From Ectobius pallidus (taxonomy: Eukaryota > Arthropoda > Insecta > Blattodea > Ectobiidae), in NCBI GenBank assembly GCA_964059195.1, contig CAXKWD010000006.1, forward strand, positions 4,704,530 through 4,768,529: a stretch of DNA of 64,000 nucleotides. The letters are read 5' to 3'. Position 1 is the first letter of the stretch. Every line of letters begins with the position of its first letter. The notes under the pieces are model-generated. The model was not told the origin of the DNA. It ran no database searches and worked only from the letters and a program-made list of their open reading frames with translations. This document shows positions 57,290-64,000 of this stretch, one piece after another. Made by a program: the position numbers and the translations under genes.

Positions 57290-58176
57290 TGTCCCGGCCA
57301 AAATGGGACGTTTGGTAACCCTAACTACTACTACAAAATTTCTTGGGCTATGGATTGACCAGGACCTTATATGGGAACCACATATAGCACATTTAAGTAA
57401 CAAACTTAGCCAGTTATGTTTTGCTATTCGTATACCCAGTCAGGTATCGACAATACATGTATTAAAGACATTATATTTCAGCTGTGTCCGATCAGTATTA
57501 AGTTATGGTATTCCTTTTTGGGGGCACTCAACAAAAGCTAAGCAAATATTCAAACTGCAAAAAAAGAATACTAAAAGTTATGCTCCAATTACCATAGTAA
57601 ACCAATATTTGAAACATTAAAAATTTTGCCCCTACCATCCCTTTATATACATATAACTGTAACATTTATACACAAAAATAGGAATCTATTCATGAAGAAT
57701 TCTCAAATACATCAACCACCAGACAAGAGCAGCTAACAATATTTATTTAGAATGTCATAGAACTACCAAGAGTTTGAACAGCATTTCTCATATGGGTTTT
57801 ATTATGTATAATAATCTACCCAACAATCTTAAAGTTCCAAACACTCATCATTTTAAAAAGCAAGTAAAAACTCTACTTCTAAAATATTTATTTTGCAATG
57901 TACAAGAATTCCTAAACTCTGTGGAAATGTAGTCAAAACCCCATATGACATTCTTATAACATATTGAATATGTATACGGTATATTAATACTTAATTATAA
58001 GAAATGTGTATATTAATTATTCTGTCATTATTATTGTGTCATCAATTATTAATTATTCTGTCATTAATTATTAATTATTCTGTCATATGCATTGTATATT
58101 ACGTATCAAAATCATGCCTATAGAATTAAGATGACTGATGAAGCTATGGACATTGTATCCTGACAGGTAATAAAGA

Positions 58177-58226
<50 letters not shown>
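57290..58226 (+). pseudogene. Old CR1/Jockey-like LINE 3' part
   Basis: Translation with several breaks: KFLGLWIDQDLIWEPHIAHL, YFSCVRSVLSYGIPFWGHST, IFKLQKKN, NNLPNNLKVPN, HFKKQVKTLLLKYLF. 3' UTR of about 250 nt and (TTA)n tail at 58180-58226. Palm region absent. Same broad group as those at 3.2, 24 and 32 kb. Confidence 0.8.
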
Positions 58227-58230
<4 letters not shown>

Positions 58231-58738
58231 CTTAATCTTACACTGAACTCACATTACATGTCCTTGGCAACACAACTGGCATGATAATGGAATTTGATGA
58301 AATCAATCAATCATATAATTCATTCCTATGAATCAGTAATAGAGTCACAAGTCCATTGTTAAAATATGTTCGATATACAACAAATACTGATTTTGCTTAC
58401 TTAAAATAAAGAAGTAATGATTAGACATGGAAGTATTACGCAATTAACTGAAACAAGTAAGGCCACCTTACCACATGCTGCTAGCAATATTTGTTGAATG
58501 TGCTCAGTCTAATTGCATTCACAACCTTTAGAGCTTGTGGAGCAATGTGAGACTCTGCTATAGAAATAATACTGCCATACACTTGTGTGGTTCCAAAGCC
58601 ATGCAAATAATAATAACCTTAGCATAACAAGTATGTGTTAACCTCCTTTAATAAACATTGTATTTATGTGGCACCCTGATAATTCCTCATTCAATTCTGG
58701 ACTTCCATCTTTGATTCTGAAGTTAATGTTTTGCTCAC

Positions 58739-58893
58739 CTGTAATTGATATTTCTCTCCGTATGAAGATCCCATCTCTCGATGGCAGCCACCATTCTTCT
58801 GAGGACATCTTCCCGTCGTGGAACTTTTAAAGTCCAAGCAACAGGTCCATCTGATGCCATGTGCGACAGGACTCCGGCTGCGTTGTAACTCAC
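58739..58893 (-). CDS. ZER1: ZER1/ZYG11-like gene, third exon from the end
   Basis: 155-nt exon after acceptor GTGTAG and before donor GTGAGC. Reads VSYNAAGVLSHMASDGPVAW, VPRREDVLRRMVAAIERWDL, HTERNINY and AG of the next codon. SYNAxGVLSHM and the RR-x-M-x-x-A-I-x-x-W block are diagnostic of ZYG11/ZER1 proteins. An overlapping frame in the same stretch is a shadow. Upstream intron 58894-62204 (3.3 kb), downstream 54654-58738 (4.1 kb). Confidence 0.92.
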
Positions 58894-59260
58894 CTACACA
58901 CATACACCACTGATCATTATTGTGAAAAGTAGTTTAATTGTGGCTCAATGTATTTATGCTGATATCAGCAAGACGAGGGATGTGACAAAACTGAACAAAA
59001 TGTAGTCTATGTTATGAAAAGATGCTAAAGTTAATGATGAATAAATTTGTGATTTTTTAAACCAGGCAATTGCAATAACATGTGTAGTCGTCATGGCTAA
59101 TGTTATCATGTTTAACATAGGACTCAAACATTAGATGAGTCTTTTGTGCTGTTATAATACAAATTAAGTCAAATTTTTAATTTCATAAAAAAAAATGTAA
59201 GGGAAAATGTAAAACAATGTGTCAGCAATGTTTAGTTATATTTAAAATATGACTTATATA

Positions 59261-59738
59261 CAGAGTGTTTCACAAAGTTTTACCGCCACTTTCTTGAGGA
59301 TATTTGGAAGAAAAAATGTAAATACAAAAATGTGATCTGACGTGTAGTTATGTTGTTATAAGCGATTGAAGTTTCAACATTCGTGACAAAATAGCAATAA
59401 ATCGGCACAGAAATTGAAAGTAACAAACAAAATGGATTTAATTCACACACTTAACATACATGTCACCCTTTATCTCAGTTTGCCATCAGATTTTCAAAGA
59501 AGCCTCCCTCTATGTCCAAGCACTTTGACGCACGGGTATGAACGGTGCATGTTGCATTCGTAATTTATCAGGACTGTTCTTTATTATTGTTGCAATGTAC
59601 ATAAGTTGAGACATTCATAAATATCTACATTACTCCGTAATTATTTGAGATAGGTAAAACTTTTATTAGGAAAAGGTGTTCCAAATAACGTCAGGAACAT
59701 GCTCTGTTACTGGCGGTAAAACTTCATGAAACACCCTG
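59261..59738. mobile_element. MITE family M, copy 2
   Basis: CAGAGTGTTTCACAAAGTTT and inverted CAGGGTGTTTCATGAAGTTT, TATA both sides (59257-59260, 59739-59742). Highly similar to copy 1, missing about 20 bp near 59595. Confidence 0.85.
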
Positions 59739-59939
59739 TATAATGCAAGTTTTATAATACAGTATGAACTACTGAAATCAGTTCAATTCAAACCTCCCAT
59801 AGCTTGTAGTTTTCTTCACTGTAGGAAATACTGATTCAGTTTCAACTTTTCATAAGTTCACAGTAAATGCTCACAATTGGGTATTGATATCTACAGCAGT
59901 TTCATGAAAAGTAACTCCCTTACAAATAGTGGAATAGGC

Positions 59940-60440
59940 CTAAAATTTTTAACATAATTCAAATGAAGGGTATGCATCTTGAAGCCAAATTTTTAATTTT
60001 AGCTTCTGTTCGTCAGTTATGAGCAAAAAATGGCAGAAAACACGATTTTTCCCCTATCAAATTACCAACAGTTTCCACAAAGATATTTCAATTGTAAAAT
60101 GAATTACAGGTGGCCCTACTCTGCTACCGTAACAACCGGGAAGGAAGAGCATCGTCAAACTATATTTTTTTTTTTAAATAACATAAATTTCTTCGTTGCT
60201 TAAACTTTTTTAGCCTGTTCAGCTTGATTCCTTTGTTTATAATGTAACAGCACGTAGAGATCTAAACTTCTTTTACATAGGTCGACAGAAGAGGGATAAT
60301 GAATGTAGGCCTAAATGGGAAAACATTCAATGATATGGACGGGGGTTTCAGGGCTAGGGAATTCTAATCTAAGGTAATTTCTTTCCCGGGTGGCACATTT
60401 TAATCGTGAAATAAACCTCGAAGCCGGATTTTCTAGCTTT
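59940..60440. mobile_element. Helitron-related fragment
   Basis: Shares GAAGCC...TTTTAATTTTAG, GTTATGAGcAAAAA and AATGAATTACAGGTGGC-like blocks with 41330-41520. Ends are not recognisable. A related piece, with CTGTCTGTCTG and GAGATCTGAA, follows at 60690-61170. Confidence 0.45.
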
Positions 60441-61309
60441 CAGTCATTATCAATCATTTTAATTGTTTATGCATGATTTGAATCTGTAGATCGTTTTAAT
60501 TGTTTCACTTTGAATCTGTATGTCCACATGGCAGCACTAGATTCACTTTAGTCATTTCGTTTATTTATTTACTGCATCTAAAAATGTAATTAAAAATAAA
60601 ATTATGTAAAAACAATGTAATGTAATGTTCTAATTACGTTTCTGTTAAATAAATAATTTAAATAAAACATATAGCACTTCAGTAGATAATTGTGGAAGTG
60701 TTTATCTGTCTGTCTGTCTGCCATGCTGAGATCTGAACATTTTTAACACAGATTGACTGAAGGAAGTCCAAATGCAACTCAAATCCAGATTTTGAATTTT
60801 TGCTTTTGTTGCGAGTTGCAAACAAAAAAACCAGCAAAAAAAATGTTTTTTTTTTTGCACTATCGAAGAACCAGTTTTGGCCAATATATTTCTATATATG
60901 AATTGCAGATGGCCTTAGCAACTAAGAGAGAAAGAGCATCGCAACATATCACATGAATTTGTTGAAGGCTTCGATTTTTAATTCATTTGTTTATACACTA
61001 CGATGTGGAGAGATCTGAATTTTGTTTAATGTAACTTAGGTGGACAGAATGTAAGCCTAAATGGAAAAACAAGGAATTATTTTGAAAAAACTCGCTATGC
61101 AGTTTTTTTTTTACGGGGAGCGCACTCCTATCACAAATTGCACACTGAAATGGGATTGTTAGCTTATCAATTGTTTTAATTGTTTATGCATAATTTGTGT
61201 GTAAGGGTAAGGTTCATGACTCTGTGGTTCGTTTTAAAGGTTTCATTTTCAATCTGTTTATCACATGACAGCACAAGATTTGGTTTCATCATAGGCAATC
61301 CCACAAGGG

Positions 61310-61716
61310 ATTGTGAGTTTATCAATATTTATCTGATGAAAGAGAAGGAAGAGAACAGGGTTGATATATCTGAGAGGGTTAAGGAAGGAATATCACACTA
61401 CTTAACGGAATGTGAAGGGGTAAGAAGGTGGAGGGAAGAAATTTGGGAGACAAAGTGGGAAAATTTTCATAATGAGATAATAGTCATCACGATGTTGAAA
61501 TTCAGAGGAGAAGAGAAGACAAGGAATATAGGGGAGTATTTAGGAAAAATGAGGGAGAAGTGGATGAGAAAAATTAAGAAATAGAGAAGAGTAAAATATT
61601 CAGGAAAGGTGTGGTAAGTTAACCAGAATCCCCAATCATACATAAAACCTAGGGGTTACAGTATGAGGGGATTCTTAATGGGTATGTAAAAGTATGTGGA
61701 AATAAAATTCTATTCT
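61310..61716 (+). pseudogene. LINE C-terminal fragment
   Basis: Frame near 61370-61584 reads ERVKEGISHYLTECEGVRRW, then REEIWETKWENFHNEI and MREKWMRKIKK, stop at 61582-61584. ISHYLTEC is the HxxxC half of a LINE terminal Cys-His knuckle. A 130-nt 3' UTR ends in AATAAAATTCTATTCTA, a (TTCTA)n-type tail. 5'-truncated. Confidence 0.65.
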
Positions 61717-62204
61717 ACTTTGTTGTCAATATTCTGTCAGCCGTAAGATTATGGCATACTAGATGAATGAACAGTCCATGGATCGATTCAATGAGTCGAT
61801 GAATAAATTTGAGTTCCCAATGCTACCAATAGTGTGCATCACAAGATGGAGGACATCGTGGTAGTTGCTTACACCAAAAAGCTATAAAAGTACACCAAGT
61901 GGCTTCAGTGAATCAAAATTGTTTTTAATCAATGGGTATTTATATTATTTCAATTTCCAAAGAAGTTATATTGTATAAAATAATCTGTGTTTGTGCTGCT
62001 TAATGGCAGCATGTGACGTATTAAACATAGCATGTTGATGCCTTATGTATCCAGTAACGAGCTGACATTTTATCAGATAAAATTGCATCCCTGGCCGCCC
62101 TGATGGGATTCCCTCATTAATCTACAAGGTTTGTGAATGAAAAGGCCTAAGATCAAAACCTTTAGTATTTACAAAATAATGAAGACATTAAATAATGTAC
62201 TCAC

Positions 62205-62354
62205 CTCAATTCCATCGCTGCAAGAATCCAGAAGCTCTGCAAACACTTCCACAAACTGACTCGTCATCAAACGATGCCTCAGAGACTTGACTTCAGCTAC
62301 ATTTCCCAGCAAGCCCATCATGTTCCGCAGCAGCTCTTCTTTGTCTGGAAATGT
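62205..62354 (-). CDS. ZER1: ZER1/ZYG11-like gene, fourth exon from the end
   Basis: 150-nt exon, phase 0 at both ends, acceptor TTTGCAG and donor GTGAGT. Encodes 50 residues: TFPDKEELLRNMMGLLGNVA, EVKSLRHRLMTSQFVEVFAE, LLDSCSDGIE. LLGNVAEV and LLDS-x-SDGIE are the conserved armadillo-repeat signatures of ZER1/ZYG11. Earlier exons (N-terminal LRR part) must be to the right of the window; the frames at 62448-63253 do not continue it. Confidence 0.92.
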
Positions 62355-64000
62355 CTGCAAACAATATCCTCTATGTTACTATGGTATATGCTGAGAGGTT
62401 TTTAATACACAGAACTTCACTTAAGTGCAGAATACGCATAGTGAATACTATGACAGGCTCAGATTTGTATGGCCTTGCAACTGTGTCTGTCCAGTCGGCT
62501 GCTCTGGTCTCATCGCATGTGAATTAGCTGACTGCAGAGAGCGGTCAGACATTTGGGAACGACCGACTTTACCTAAAGTCAACTCAGCCTGTGATAATAT
62601 CTCTGGAGCCAGGCTACACACACACACAATGAGTAAAAATAATTGGATTGCAAGTAACAATTCCTTTTTGGCCCCATTTACATTGTAGTAATTAACATGC
62701 ATCAAACTGAGAATTTGGCAACACTGCTTTCTTCTATTTGCTTGCAGCTGCTGCAGCAGTGAAGCAATCTCATGGGTTTTGCTGCATGAACTGTTATGGC
62801 CTTCATTTTTAACTCTAATTTGCTGCAGCAAAGCTGAAGTGCTTTACAGGTTGGGTTTAAAAAGGAACGCACAGAGAGCATCATACACACTCTCGTTGCA
62901 TATTCAATATCTATTTCTTTCCATTTAAAACTGTGCACCGCAATTTTGGGTTTCGGGGTTAGGTTAGAATAATGTATACTGATTACAGAATTACACTTCA
63001 AGTCGGTGCTACCAGGGAATACTAATAAGGAAAAATTCAGGAAGCGAGGAGTAATACTGGACCTAGCCAGAATTAGTGGATCGAAACAATTTCTATGTGG
63101 ACGGTGGACAGCAAAGAGAAAACGCCAGGAGACACCAGATTGAGAGATAAACACAATGAACAGTGTTAACAAATTATATTCTTGTAAAGTCAATTGAACA
63201 ATGTTGTATATAATAAATATTTGGTTTAGAATATGAAGATTTGTATATATCAATGAATATCTATTTACCCTAAAATAACCTTGTGAACCAACAGTCTACA
63301 CAACTATCCTATAAAATAGTCTCAGTAAAGCGAAACCACTCTATCTACATATAACTTCTTCGTATGAAGATACAATATAAGTGATACGCTTCTATAGTGT
63401 TTGCATCTACTCAAGCATTATCATAAAAAACTTAGGATGTGGGAAGCAGTCTCTGTCAATATGCCAAATCACACAGATTATGTAAGCTATAAATACGACT
63501 AAGCAAGTAAGGTAATCATTTGCTAGCGAGTAACAGTACTGATTACTAAAGCTCAAGAAAGTTTATGAACACTACACCTGAATCTTGAGCTAAGGCTTTT
63601 CACTGAGATCGAGTGAAACAATATTAGAAAAGTTTAAGTTAAACAACACAAACAAGGGAAATGTAATTTGCCACTCAATAATAAACTTGGGCATCCAAAA
63701 TACAATATCGAATCTGGGCTGTCAAGTCACTAACCAGAAATTCAATGATATGCAAAGCAGAGAATTAATAAAATATTAAGCTCAAGCGGCATTATAACTA
63801 CCAACGCATAAGGATGATTCATAAGATGGCCACTAGCATAGAAAAATATTAAATCCGAATACAAGCAAATAATGCTATACCGGGTAGTGGTTAACATCTG
63901 TACACAGCTGAGAAAATATAAATTTAATTTGATAGCAGAGATATTTAAATGCAAAAGGGTTTGAATTGAAAATATCTTAAAAATATAATAATTATTTCAA
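62355..64000. other. Intron or upstream sequence, no exon recognised
   Basis: The stretch should be intron 5' of the ZER1-like exon. Short open frames occur (e.g. 62448-62831 minus) but have no family resemblance or flanking splice consensus that joins in phase 0. No repeat family identified. Confidence 0.4.

Noticed and set aside
58691..58903. 70-codon minus-strand frame starting MCVGELQRS
   Set aside because: Wrong frame over the real ZER1-like exon; the correct frame gives VSYNAAGVLSHM.
62448..63253. Upstream exon of the ZER1-like gene
   Set aside because: No family resemblance, several unrelated Cys/Leu-rich stretches, and no donor joining in phase 0.

Overview
The window is eukaryotic, AT-rich nuclear DNA from an animal, most likely a large-genome insect. 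The evidence is intron-containing animal gene exons with GT/AG splice sites, layers of non-LTR retrotransposons, tRNA-derived SINEs, hAT, Tc1, Helitron and Penelope-like elements, and a strongly over-represented palindrome TAGGCCTA. The RTE-like LINE tail at 56.3 kb and the SINE types remind me of cockroach (Blattodea) DNA, but species is an inference.

Host genes are few. Four consecutive minus-strand exons (62354 down to 51674) encode the C-terminal part, about 190 residues, of a ZER1/ZYG11-type armadillo-repeat substrate receptor of a CUL2 ubiquitin ligase. Reading frame and splice phase are conserved across all junctions; earlier exons lie beyond the right edge. A 70-nt first coding exon at 9155-9224 (minus), starting MAKWEGFSEED and ending at GTAAGT, looks like the start of a GORAB-like golgin; its other exons are not visible. 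Everything else recognisable is mobile DNA.

Layout: 1-2.1 kb, 5' part of a transposon protein gene (minus) and its flanking terminal sequence. 3.1-6.3 kb, two non-LTR elements tail to tail (a CR1/Jockey-like one and an R4-like one with a restriction-like endonuclease). 7.5-8.6 kb, Penelope-like GIY-YIG fragment between inverted repeats. 9.33-14.37 kb, a 5-kb hAT-like element with perfect 8-bp target duplication, 108 bp upstream of the GORAB-like ATG. 14.6-18.5 kb, an old repeat split by a second hAT-like element, a LINE and a T-rich MITE. 22.4-26.9 kb, SINE in LINE in LINE. 27.1-32.5 kb, a TIR element, a recent LINE with an open 538-codon RT frame, SINEs and an old LINE. 33.4-37.6 kb, element B, a long-TIR transposon split by a hAT-like element that itself carries a LINE piece. 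39.6-43.7 kb, tandem Helitrons and a T-rich MITE. 45.3-51.3 kb, a chain of TATA-flanked elements ending in element A. 51.3-64 kb, ZER1-like exons and TE-filled introns.

The most interesting system is the pair of elements A (45939-51320) and B (33417-37616). Both have 500-1000-bp terminal inverted repeats whose blocks are collinear between the two families, a (TA)n tract at the inner edge of each TIR, and a protein ending in a cysteine-rich CXC (tesmin/TSO1-like) domain. In A that domain follows a PIN/FEN-like nuclease-type segment. I do not recognise this as a named transposon superfamily. The protein at the left edge belongs to a separate multicopy arthropod family with no function I can name.
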